This document shows positions 24,601 to 34,328 of a stretch of DNA of 64,000 bases, piece after piece. Source of the stretch: Trichosporon coremiiforme. Its lineage: Eukaryota > Basidiomycota > Tremellomycetes > Trichosporonales > Trichosporonaceae. The notes beneath the pieces were generated by a model that saw nothing but the letters and a program-made list of their open reading frames with translations, was not told the DNA's origin and ran no database searches. Both the position numbers and the translations under genes were made by a program. Every line of letters begins with the position of its first letter. Position 1 is the first letter of the stretch. The stretch lies in assembly GCA_039545355.1 (NCBI GenBank), contig BCJJ01000010.1:856889-920888 (forward strand), given 5' to 3'.

Positions 24601-26114
24601 TCCTCCCTCCCGTCGGGGCAGATCATGGATGAGCTGTGACAAGAGCTGCGCTCTCGAGAACGGGGACCGCGGCAGTAAGCAAGCGTGCACCCCACACGGG
24701 AGCGCACAAGGAACAGAAGGGAACGAGGGGTTTGGAAACGCCCATGCGAGGGGCCGAGGATTCTCCTCGTCCGAAACGCTAATTGACCGCTTACCATCAA
24801 CTAACACCTCCTTGGGTCGCCGACGACTGCTAGGGTGGCCCCAAGTCGTGTCCAAGCCATGCGCGGCCTAAGGACGGAAGACGCCTCAGCCACTCCTGCC
24901 TCAGTGATGGCCGGGTCACTGAATTGTTGGATGGCCTGCCCACCGCGAAGCCGGTTAGGTCCAAGTGTGGGTCGCGACGACCGACCCCGACCGAGCGGCG
25001 ACCCCTCGTCCCAGGCTTTTGCGTCTGGCGTCATTGTCATTATTGCGTAACAATAACACACATCGGACAGATTCCAGCGGAAGTCTCAAACGCGATCTCT
25101 CACCCCCCTCGCCTCGTCCCTCCGTTATCCTTACGAGCACCTCTCGCCGCGTTCACCATCCTAGACGCGGGTCCTCACGAACCGCGGCCCGCAACCCGTG
25201 CTGTGACTCACTCAGAGACTCAGGACTACTCGGCGAAACTTGGCGACCATGATCGGAGGTCTGCCGCGAGTTTTGGTGCAGGAACAGGTGGGACGCGTGC
25301 CACATTGTGGCTAAACGTGTCCGCGTTAGTCCGCGCCCACTATGTGCGGAACGGTGGATAGACTTCTGACACTGGTTGCTAGCTCGCCACTGATACAATC
25401 CGCGGGTCCCAACAGGGAGTGTGGCGATCAAGGCTCAGACGTTCACAGCGACTGCAAGGGGTGCGGCGAGCCCTGGTTCGCAAATTTGATGGGCCGGCGA
25501 CGGCCCGGTCACCAGTGTGAGATGGTGGGCCACAGTGGGAACTGGCAATGGGAGCTTGACAACATGGCAACACGAAGGCACGCCAGGCTCCGGCCCTGGG
25601 GACCAACCGCCTGGAGGGGCCGGAGATATCCCGGGACAATGTCAGGATACACCTGACAGGCTCCGCAAGGAGTGACGAGAGATGTTGAGATGGTGGGTGG
25701 ACGATCTTCGATCATGACACGACATCACATCATGGCACAATCCATCAGCGGTGCTGTCGTTGCTGCACGAAGGGAGGCGGGCCTTGGCTCGGAATTCCGC
25801 CGGCGATGACGAGAGCAGGGGAGAAGCGGGTTGGTTCGGTTCGCGAGCCTGCGAGGCCACGGGGCGATCCTCGCCGCGAACGTCGAGGCCGGGAGCACCC
25901 TGAAGACGGCAGGAGTTCTTTAATGGTCGCCAATCAAAGGGACCTCCGGCTCATGGCCTTCGAAAGCTGCGTTTGTCTCTGTCTGAAGTTCACGGTGAGC
26001 TATTATGACCTTAAACTTGACTCTTCTCGATCGTTGGCTGGCTCTGCCCACTGCCGGACACCCCCAGGTCCGAGAACTTTGAGGGAGTACCCCCCGCTAC
26101 TTACCCAAAGAGTC
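15601..26114. other. About 10.5 kb without a recognisable gene
   Basis: Every open frame here is short (under about 240 codons) and has the irregular composition of chance ORFs. I saw no transposase, reverse transcriptase or integrase motif and no rRNA or tRNA that folds. A B-box-like GGGTTCGAATTGG occurs on the minus strand near 21203-21211 without a matching acceptor or T stem. Compared with the coding region, CT-rich leaders and codon-like periodicity are absent. Possible readings are heterochromatin, a regional centromere flank, or a graveyard of decayed genes. Confidence 0.4.
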
Positions 26115-26624
26115 CTATTTTCCCATCACTAGCGCCGGAAGATGATCACCGGAGCCGGTGAGCGCAGCACTCGGCCCACTCGAGGTTCGCCACCATCTTT
26201 TCGGCCGTTTCTTGACCACGGCCCACTCAGAGCTCAATGCCGTCTTCGCTGTCGAAACATTGTGATCTCGACTTGAAACCCACCTTCTGCCACTTATGAA
26301 GTCGCGACCAGGCCGATAATAGCGGAGCCGCGGAGATGACGGCAGGTGAATAGTGGACTCACCGTCGGACCCACCGGTGGCGGTCTCGAAGCGACGCCTC
26401 GGCTGCAAACCCATGCAACGGTACGTTCCAGGACTCCGGTCCGCATCTCCCAATCTCGCACAGTGCTGTAACCATCTCCCGTTGTTACGGCACGTAGTGT
26501 CAGCAAACGGTCGCTGCTGATGATGGTATGCGGCGAGGTGATGACAGCGAGGAGGCGCCATAAGCAGAGGTCCACCGTGCCGCTGAATGGTAACGCTTCC
26601 GTCAAGACTCGTTCTTCGCTTCAA
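26115..26624 (-). pseudogene. Possible decayed WD40-repeat gene fragment
   Basis: One minus-strand frame (26605-26294) contains AVTTGDGYSTVRDWEMRTG at about 26485-26425, close to a WD40 blade (xxGDGxxVRxWDxxTG). A second frame, about 35 residues further on (near 26375), contains ATGGSDGESTIHL, which again looks like the end of a blade. Two blade-like pieces at near-blade spacing but in different frames suggest a frameshifted relic. The evidence is pattern recognition only, and no upstream or downstream blades are clear. Confidence 0.25.
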
Positions 26625-26949
26625 TCCCTCTTTCGACGCGGATGGTTCAGTACGATTGTGGCTCTGCTGTAAGTGTTCTGTACCCTTTCAGAAGCACGGC
26701 AAGCCATTACCCCCACACCCTCCGGCTCAGCACTATCAGAAGCGAAAGTGTATCTATCGGTCATGAATCAGCGGCAGCGACGGGTCAGCCACCCAGTGCG
26801 CCACAGGCGAACTCGGAGCGACGTCACTAACCGCATTTTCAGCTCAAGAACTGACGATCTCTTCACGATGTGGCTCCTTCCGGCTCAAAGAAAATTCGCA
26901 AAGGGCGATGAGAGCACGTAACTGAGGACAGCGTAGTCCGCAGAAACTT

Positions 26950-27620
26950 AAACTGCTGGCTGTGGCATGTCTGGCCGTCAGCTTTCAAATATCCATCGGA
27001 AGCTGACAAGGCTACTGGTCCCAAAACACGGGCTGAGGTCAGCTATGACTCTTCGGGGACCGACAGCTCACTCTTCGTTTCAGGCTGGGCACCAGCTTAG
27101 ATCGACATGGTGGCAGTTCACCTCGCTCTCTTTCGGGCTGCTCAGCCTGTTCAAGAGTAGCCTGCGCGTCAGCTCATCCAGCCGGCCAATGTTCTAAGCG
27201 TCAGCTCGAGATGGCAGAGGAGCGAGATGACCTGGCTCGAGGGGCCGAGGAAGCTGCGTGTCAGCTCGTTGCCCTCAACGGCCATGGAGCATACCGCCAC
27301 AGAATCACGGGAGGGGCTGGACGTCAGCTGTACCACTGTACCAATGCGGCCAAGCTCACGCCGTTGACCAGAAGACGGCCGGCTTGTCAGCCTGCTTGTC
27401 AGCCTGCTTGTCAGCTTCTACACTGTCGTGGGCCAAGCTCAGCGCCCTTCCTTCCCTTCCTCCCTCGTGCTCTCTGCGCCTGCCCTCGAGCGAGACCAGT
27501 GCATGTCAGTTCTTGCCAGGAGGCTGATCAGCTCACCATCGCGCCTGCTCCGCTGCTCAGTGCCAGTGATGACGAAGACGAAGAGACAAAGCTTGACGCA
27601 ACTTGCCAGCGTGGATTGAC
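26950..27620 (-). repeat. Second array of intron-like motifs, opposite orientation
   Basis: The minus strand carries repeated branch-point/acceptor motifs of the same type as at 1.5-3.5 kb: AGCTGACGGCCAG (ending 26971), AGCTGACCTCAG (27033), AGCTGACGCGCAG (~27160), AGCTGACGCTTAG, AGCTGACACGCAG and AGCTGACGTCCAG (27317), plus a GCTGACAAGCAG triplication near 27385-27415. Donor-like GTGAGCT motifs start at 27071, 27359 and 27536. The pair 27071-27033 makes a 39-nt unit and 27359-27317 a 43-nt unit. A short minus-strand ORF (27740-27528) runs into the first donor-like GTGAGCT at 27536 and could be a first exon. Splicing is inferred, not seen. Confidence 0.45.
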
Positions 27621-27917
27621 GCCGGACTGACGCCCCTTGTCGTAGGTCCCACCTGAAACGCTTCTTATCCCCTCACCCCCTCGTCTCCGAGGCGCCGAGT
27701 CGTGACAGGAACGGAACCCTCGACGCCCGGCTTTCGCCATGTACCCGGCTGTTATTGTGTCACGCTTAATGCATACAGTTGTCTACTACTCTGACCTCTC
27801 TGAACCACTTCTCTGATGACGAACGACGAATGGAGGAAAGCGGAGGAAGGAGGGAAGGATGGATGGGACGAGGGAGTGAGTGAGTGAGCGAGGGGATGAT
27901 GGATGAGGGAGCACGCC
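27621..27917. other. Left flank of the transposon; original 3' flank of the FAD gene
   Basis: GA-rich plus strand with a GTGA/GAGT run near 27875-27893. Before insertion this sequence lay directly after the stop codon of the FAD oxidoreductase gene now at 29676-31889, so it probably contains that gene's former 3' UTR. Confidence 0.5.
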
Positions 27918-27946
27918 TAAACTAGGGTCACAGGTTAAGTCGAACG
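27918..27946 (+). repeat. Left terminal inverted repeat of the Tc1 element
   Basis: TA plus 27 bp beginning AACTAGGGTCACAGG; exact reverse complement of 29650-29678. Confidence 0.97.
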
Positions 27947-27996
27947 AGTGGTGCCACAAACGAGGCCGTGAACTGTCGACCTCGCTGCAACCACGA

Positions 27997-28008
27997 ATAA
28001 CTCATGCA
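27997..28008 (+). repeat. Left subterminal inverted repeat
   Basis: ATAACTCATGCA, inverted at 29586-29597 at nearly the same distance from the element end. Tc1-family elements often carry inner transposase-binding sites at such positions; that role is inferred here. Confidence 0.6.
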
Positions 28009-28093
28009 TATGCATGTTTCTTGCTCTATAAACAGTTGTTCCACGTGCATGGGAGTCTTGGTAACCTATATACGAAGCATGGTGCACCTGGGA

Positions 28094-29234
28094 TCAATAC
28101 TTAATGTGTCCTCCATTAGCAGAGATGGTGTCCTTGATCCTGTTAGGCATGGACATGATAAGTCGGTCGATCTCATTCTGATCATAGGTGTTCCAGAGCT
28201 CCGTAGCGGCAGCGAATAGCCCCTCCTGGGTGGTGGGACGAGGGTTGAGACGGGCCAGGCGGCGCTTGAGGTTGCTCCAAAGGTTCTCAATGGGGTTGAG
28301 GCAAGGAGAGCAGGGAGGGTGAGGCAGGAAGCGCATGCCAAGTTGCTCTGCCTTGCCACGGGTGGCCTTGGCTGTGTGGACGACAGCGTTGTCCTCTACA
28401 ACCCAGGGCAAGCCATAACCACGCCACTGAGTCTTGACACGCTTCCAGCAATCAAACAACTCCTTCTCAGTCACCTGGGTGCGATAGATGGCCGCATTGA
28501 CTCCCTTGCGCTTGGAGGTCGACTGGGAGGTGTCAAACCACACCAGCTTCGACTTGCCGCCATACCAGATAGCCCCCCAGCACATAATCGACCCACAGCT
28601 CGATCTGGAGGTGTACTGGATGTACCTGAGTGTCAGCACTCTTCCACAGCATGTAGAACGTCAGGAAAGACACTCACCGCTCATTGGCACGGTCAGAACC
28701 GATGGGGCGCGTCACATATGCTCTGTGGAGCTGGTCAATGTAGAGAGGGACCTCGTCACAGAAGATCACCTTCCTCCACTCTTGGAAGAGTCGCTGCTGC
28801 TCAAGAGCATAAGCGAGACGCTTCTCCTTGTGAAGGGGGCTTAGATACGGCCGCACAAGAGCCACAAAGCGGCCATAACCAAGCTGGCGACGTGCACGGC
28901 GCAGAGTCATGAGAGAGAGGACAATGTCTCTGTCTGCAAGAGTGTCCAACACCTCACGATTGCTGGCGAAGGGCTGAGCCTCAAAGACCTCGTAGATCGC
29001 TCTGAGGTTGTCGGGAGTGAGCTTGGTGTGGCTGCGGGGGATGCGGATCCCCTGGACAGGGTTCAGAACAGCCAGAGCAGGTGGAATGAGAGCCTGGAGG
29101 CGAGCTAACATCACACAGTAACCCACAGTGCTCTTGGCGACGTTGTACTCCCAGGCGACAGAGGAATAGCTGCGGTAGCGAGCCAAGGACGCAATCTTGG
29201 CGCGGCGGCGAGGTGTGAGGCAAGGGCGAGGCAT
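28094..29234 (-). CDS. Tc1/mariner transposase (DD34E), 362 aa, one intron
   Basis: Model: complement(28094..28625, 28678..29234); the 52-nt intron has donor GTGAGTG and acceptor GCTGACACTCAG and joins NER to YIQYTSR in frame. The start is the first ATG in frame (29234; the frame upstream begins with GTG). The N-terminus has a helix-turn-helix-like region (RRRAKIASLARYRSYSSVAW). The catalytic triad is visible: D in VIFCDEVPLYID, D in WVVEDNAVVH, and E in CLNPIENLW, with 34 residues between the last two, as expected for Tc1-type DD34E enzymes. Length is normal for the family. It would cut and paste its own element at TA sites in the nucleus. No frameshift or stop is seen, so it may be active. 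The intron has the host's own splice signals. Confidence 0.93.
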
Positions 29235-29585
29235 AGCTGCAAGTTCTGATGAGGTAGAGCTGTTGTGGAAGAGAAGTGGCACTCAAGGAGGCTTATATGC
29301 CACAAAGATGGACAGTCGGACGGACTCCGCTGCCGATATGCATGGTTTCGACTCAATTCTTGGATTTTCCAAAAGCCCAGCTTCGGAGCTTGATACATGA
29401 AAGATTTGGGGCAAGCACAGGCCTCGGTGGCTGAGATCTAGGGCGATAAGGAGGGTGGTGACATGCAGCTTTATTGTGGTGGTGTGGTGGCCAGTATGCA
29501 CGGTGCGCTCTGCAGCTCCATTTGTCCGAGCTGCCAAGCATTCCTTTCGGCTCTACGCGGAGTTTCTAGGCATAAAGAGTACCGT

Positions 29586-29597
29586 TGCATGAGTTAT
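29586..29597 (-). repeat. Right subterminal inverted repeat
   Basis: TGCATGAGTTAT on the plus strand, the inverse of the 12-mer at 27997-28008. Confidence 0.6.
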
Positions 29598-29649
29598 GGA
29601 TCAGAACATGAGCCACGGCGAGGTTGACGATGACGGGACCGTGCGCATC

Positions 29650-29678
29650 CGTTCGACTTAACCTGTGACCCTAGTTTA
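29650..29678 (-). repeat. Right terminal inverted repeat, overlapping a host stop codon
   Basis: Exact inverse of 27918-27946. Its outermost bases, read on the minus strand, supply the TAA stop (29678-29676) of the FAD gene. Confidence 0.97.
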
Positions 29679-31889
29679 CAGTACCCCGCCAACCCTTGCC
29701 CTCCTCCTCCACCTCCACGCCCGCCCAACGACTCCGCCCCTGCCCGCGTCCCAGTCCACGCCTGGGTCGCGGCCAAGGATCTCGCGCGCAACCCGCCTCG
29801 CGCTCCCGACGCATCCCTCCAGCAGCGGAATGCCAGGGTACACATAACTGCCGACGAGATGGACCAGGTCCTCCTCCTCATCTGCGCTGCTTCCCGACGC
29901 GCTTCTCCTCTCCTCTTTCGTCTTGACCGACCCACTCCTCGAGGTCGTCGATGCCGCCGAGTTGCTTCTAGACAGGGCGGACGAGTTGGACGTAGACAGG
30001 GAGGAGGGCAGTGAGGGATCCGGCGAGCTACCGCTCCCGTTGGCGCGGGCGTGGTACGTCTGAGGACAGGCCGGGGTGGGGAGGGGCTCGTGGGTCAGAA
30101 GAGAAAGCAGGGGGTCCGAGTTGAACGGCAGCGCGCGCTCCATCCGCGCCACACCGAGCACCTTGCCCGCCGAAATGGGACAGATCGGGTTCGTCGTCTG
30201 CAGCACGCCGCGCGTCTCGTGCGTCGCCATGATGTACCCGGCATCAGGGGCAAAATGCGGTGCTTCTAAACCCTTGCCGTCCTTGCGCTCCTTGTCGGCG
30301 GGACGGGACCAGACACTCGCGCTCTTCGGGTCGCTCGGCGGCAGGACGAGATTGATCATCCTCCCGTCGCCTGGCGGAATGACACTGTCTGCATCCGTGT
30401 GCGTCACGACGATGCTCTCGCGATAGTTGACGCTCCTCAACACCTCCTTCCGGATCTTCTGGATCCTCCTGATTCGTCCGCGATCCCGCCCCTTGCCCGC
30501 CAGCGTCATGTCGAACTCGAGGCTCTCCAGCAGCTTCAGACTCGCACTCGCCTCGGTCGCGAGCACGACGCGGTCAAAGGTCTCCTCCCTACCGTCCAGA
30601 CCGAGCACAAGTTTCCCGGCAGAGTACCGTATCGAGTCGACGGAGACGCCCAAGCGCAAGCGAAGGTCAGGCGGCGACGCGAGCGCCATGGCGACGTCGC
30701 GCGAGCTGATCGCGCCGAGGGAGTAGTGCGCCGTACCGACTCCGGCGTGAACGTAGTCGAGCAGCGGCTCTGCGGGGGCTGCAAGGACGTCGGGGACCGT
30801 CATGGTGCCGACGGCGGAAAAGAGGGGGATGACGAGGCGCGCGACGAAGCGGCGGAACGGGGCGCCGAGGCGTGTCCGCGGCAGGAAACGGAGTGGCCTG
30901 TCGATCCTCTCGGCCGTTGCGTCGATGACAGCCCCGAAGGACGCCTTCTGCAGCCGCTCTGGCAGCAGGCTGTGCCAGGTCGCGAACGCCAGCGCGAGGA
31001 AGAGCACGTAACACACACCGGCGAGCAGGAGCTCGATCACCGCGCGCGCGAGCGCCACCGGAGACCGCCAAGCTCCACTCGGGAGCGAGGGGAAGGAGGC
31101 GCCGCTCGCGCCCTCGTACGTGAAGTAGGCGCGCTGCCCAAGTTCAGCGAAGGAGAACGTGTATGCTGACGGCTTGGGCGTGAAGCCGAGGTGTCGGTAC
31201 AACGCTAAGAGCTGGGGATAGTATCCGCCCTGGAAGGACCGCATCGGGACGTCGACGACGGTGCCCTCACTGGCACCGAGGATGCTCGACGGCCGTCTCC
31301 GCGGCGGCGTCAGGATACGGCCCGTGAAGACGTCGCCGTACTTCTCCCCAGCGTCTGAGCCGCCCGATACCCGGCGCGCCATAGGTTCAGACGGCGGGGC
31401 GGGGAACAGACGCCTGCTGTTGGTCGACACGCGGCGTACTGGCGGCTCTGGCGGGACGAGGGGGAGGCGGCCGGACGAGGTTGCTGAGCTGCGCCGGGCC
31501 ATAGGCTCAGACGGAGGGACATGCGAGAAACGGCCAGAGGACGTGCGCCGCTCGATGGGCAGGGCGGGGGCGAGTGTGGACGACGTGGTGGAGACGGGCG
31601 AGAGTGAGACGGGGTCCTCCGGCTCAGCGTCGAGCTCGACGCTGTGCGAGTAGAAGCCTAGACGGGGCGCCTGCTGTCAGCTCATCGTCGCAGAAGGAGA
31701 AGTCAGCGTAACGCCAGCGAACATCGCTGCACTCGGCATCGGCTCGGAGCAACATACCTTCTCAACGAGCCAGACCTCGAGTCCCGCCTCAGAGAGCAGG
31801 TACGCCGTCGTGAGTCCCGCAAGTCCGGAGCCGACCACGGCGACCTTTGGCCCGTCCACGCTCGTGCTGGGTAACGGCGCGTCACCCAT
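29676..31889 (-). CDS. FAD-dependent oxidoreductase (amine-oxidase-like), 708 aa
   Basis: Model: complement(29676..31670, 31758..31889), intron of 87 nt (GTATGT...GAGCTGACAGCAG). Exon 1 starts at the ATG 31889 and holds the dinucleotide-binding signature VAVVGSGLAGLTTAYLL, ending VWLVEK; exon 2 resumes RLGFYSHSVEL, matching the fungal family of FAD/NAD(P)-binding proteins. Residues ~45-150 carry three imperfect repeats with PPSEP(M)ARR that look like a lineage-specific insertion. Then follow VDVPMRSFQGGYYPQLLALY, a hydrophobic stretch near residues 250-275 (ELLLAGVCYVLFLALAFA) that may be a membrane anchor, and a second FAD-contact region. Substrate is unknown; relatives are annotated only as amine oxidases or desaturase-like proteins. 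The stop codon lies in the inverted repeat of the adjacent transposon, yet the protein end is unchanged. Confidence 0.85.
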
Positions 31890-33038
31890 TATGCCGGAAT
31901 ACGTGCCGCTGTTCGAGTCAGATGCGTCGGTGCAGCGTTGCGTCAGCCGCGCCGCGCCGCACTGTCTGATGTCGGTTTGTCGGTGTGTGGGTGGAAATTT
32001 GGGCAGCCTCGGTCTCAAGGGCGTTCCGGTTACCGGGTCGGGTGTCGGGTGTGTGAGACGGGGGGTGGTGAGGAATGTGTCGTGATGTGTCGTTAACGTA
32101 GTGTCGTGTCGTGATGCAAGAATGGATGTGCGCAGTGGCTATGCTATGCTTGACGGGTGTGGAGCGAATGCGAGCATGCAGGATTGTGATGTTGTGTGCG
32201 TGAGTGTGGGTGTGGGTGAAATCTTCTGGGTGAGAGCTAATATCGAGCGGCCGTCGATGGGGCGATGAGATACTGCGGGGCGCGGACTCACTTTCGATCG
32301 ACCGTGGACTATGGCCGTGGACCATGGGTGCAAGGCGGCCAGGCCGAACGAAAACGGCTTATCCGGGCAGTCTCTCCCTGCGATCTCTGTACCTGTGTAC
32401 CCGATATGGCCAGCCAGTGCGTCAGCGGGCAGCGGCGGAACCCTGACAGCAACGCATGGGCCTGTGCGCTAACCTCGATTCTTTCCATGCATAGAGACGA
32501 GATTCTTACTGGCCGGCAAGTCCATTGATGACTCGACTGATGACTGTGTTCGCCGCGCGTCGCTGCTCGCCGTCGGCCTGACACGGCCATACGGTCATTT
32601 CGCAGCGTCATTCCCTCAGCTCCTTAAGAGGGTCCGATGTTGCAGATGAGAGATCTCGGCGGACACTTCGTTCGCCCACTTGTTGCGTTGGCGGGTGACG
32701 CCATAGGATTGGCCCTCACAGATAGAACAGCTAGCTGATCGCACGAGCAGCCTGGATTGCACCCGACATTCAGACCTATGCTGAGCCTGATACGTGCCGT
32801 TATGTCATGAGCGTCCATTCAGCGGATATTGGCTCCACGATATGACCTGACTCGGCGACGTCATATCGCCCAGTGACGATCTTATCGCAGCCGTTGATAC
32901 CGACCGCTGTGCAGCTGTGCTACGTCAACAACATCGGAATGCATATCGGGTCGTAACAAGATGGAAGACAGAATCTACTCTACTACAGAACCAGAACCTC
33001 ATGATCTACAGCTCACCGTTCGCACGCTTGGGGGATCC
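31890..33038. other. Promoter of the FAD gene and 3' region of CHS7
   Basis: Minus-strand leader sequence rich in CACAC and CATTC runs lies near 32000-32230 and is likely the 5' region of the FAD gene. The remainder to 33038 shows no gene and probably includes the CHS7 3' UTR. Confidence 0.45.
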
Positions 33039-34328
33039 CTAAGCGTACCACATGTGGTCGTCCCAGTCCTCTTCCGTGATCGTGAGCCACATGAAGAAGA
33101 CGAGTCCGACGGCGAGGTCCATAGCGAACGACATGAGGAACGAGCCGTTGACCTTGCTGTGCGAGGCTCGGCAGAGGGGCTGCGATGCGAGGAACTGCAC
33201 GACCTGTCCGCCAGCGAAGAGCACGAACGCCGCGATCAGGATAATAGCAGGCTTCGTCTCCTTCAGCCGAAGGATCGTGACGTAGATCATGATGATGAGG
33301 TAGATTACAACGGCCCTTGGACGTTAGCTAACAAGCATAGATAGAGGAGCTCACGCTGCGGGCCAAATCATTGTTAACACGAAAAGGGCAATGCTCTTGA
33401 GCTGCTCGGGATGCTCGGTGCCGACAAAGAAGGCATCGTTGTAGTTGAACCCGACGGCGAGGCCGACGTAGCACGTTCCTCCAAAGAAGGCGGCCGAGAT
33501 GAGTCCCATACTGAGGAGCGAGGGGAGAGAGCCGTCCCTGCTCGTTAGCTACGACATTTCACGGCCGACTCACTCCAGAACCTGAGTTGCGATGAGACCG
33601 TTGTACACGAGCATCCAGGCGACGGCCGCGATGGCCGCACAGTGAATTGCCGACAGAATAACGAGCGGCTGGCTCGCCTGCTCAAGCATCGACGACATGG
33701 TCACCGCCTGCAGGGCTGACATGAATCCGAAACCCTGCCCGTCAGTTTGCCATCCACTGTCGAACCTCACAATCAAGAAAATCTGAAGCTCCGAGCGGCC
33801 AACAGCGGCTCGTCGGCGCTTCGACAGGAACAGCAGCGCGAACACCATCAGCACAGACACGAACGACACGACGACAGTGGCTGTGGGTTAGCTGCGAAAG
33901 TCCTTTGCCAACCTACCGATGTCACCGAGGCTGTCCTGGGTGGTGACTCGCGGGATAACGCAGTCGTTGCCGAGGCCCGAGCCGGCGTCTCGTCGGGCAG
34001 CGGCGGCCTTGGGCTCATCAGGCGAAGTGCTGGGGGTCTGCTGTCAGCTGGAAACTTTCCCTCCAGCATCAGAGGGCCGGGGATACTCACGATGGTGTAG
34101 TTTTGGTAGAACGTCGAGTTGGCCGGGAAGAGTACCTCCAGGTCAGTCGCATTCTGCCAGATCTGGTTGAACAGAAGGTTGCACTGAGGGAGCGCAGTAT
34201 GTTGGCCTGCTGGTTAGCCGTGTTGTTGGTTGTTTGTTTGTGTTGGGCGGTGGTAGGTCGAGCGACATGGTCGGTTTGTTGTTTGTTTACTCACAAATCC
34301 AGCCAAAGCTTCCGAATGGGTCAGGCAT
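33039..34328 (-). CDS. CHS7: Chitin synthase export chaperone CHS7, 333 aa, seven exons
   Basis: Model: complement(33039..33315, 33355..33537, 33574..33734, 33771..33880, 33917..34037, 34091..34206, 34295..34328); the lengths sum to exactly 334 codons. The protein starts MPDPFGSFGWICQHTALPQC, the conserved CHS7 N-terminus with its cysteines, and has several hydrophobic segments (for example VVVSFVSVLMVFALLF, LVILSAIHCAAIAAVAWML, YLIIMIYVTIL). CHS7 is an ER membrane protein needed for folding and ER exit of chitin synthase (Chs3 class), so it supports cell-wall chitin/chitosan formation. The C-terminus ends TEEDWDDHMWYA. Six introns are 39, 36, 36, 36, 53 and 88 nt, most with a CTAAC or CTGAC branch point 4-6 bases before the AG; one acceptor is AAG. 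Family identification is strong. Confidence 0.95.

Larger units (their letters stand above)
27918..29678 (-). mobile_element. Tc1/mariner DNA transposon, apparently intact
   Basis: A ~1.76-kb element bounded by TA dinucleotides at 27918-27919 and 29677-29678. It has perfect 27-bp terminal inverted repeats (29 bp with TA) and a single transposase gene on the minus strand. A 12-bp subterminal inverted repeat (ATAACTCATGCA) lies 77 and 79 bp inside the two ends. Identical TIRs and an unbroken transposase point to recent insertion. The right TIR overlaps the stop codon of the neighbouring FAD gene. Confidence 0.93.

Noticed and set aside
28319..28912. 197-codon plus-strand ORF inside the transposon
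   Set aside because: Exact antisense of the transposase exons; composition is a shadow of that frame.
27918..29678. FAD gene truncated by the transposon
   Set aside because: The pre-insertion sequence reconstructed from the flanks already has a stop (TAG) at the same codon, so no residues are lost.
30399..31169. 256-codon plus-strand ORF
   Set aside because: Antisense shadow of the FAD gene in GC-rich DNA; Arg/Glu-rich with no domain.
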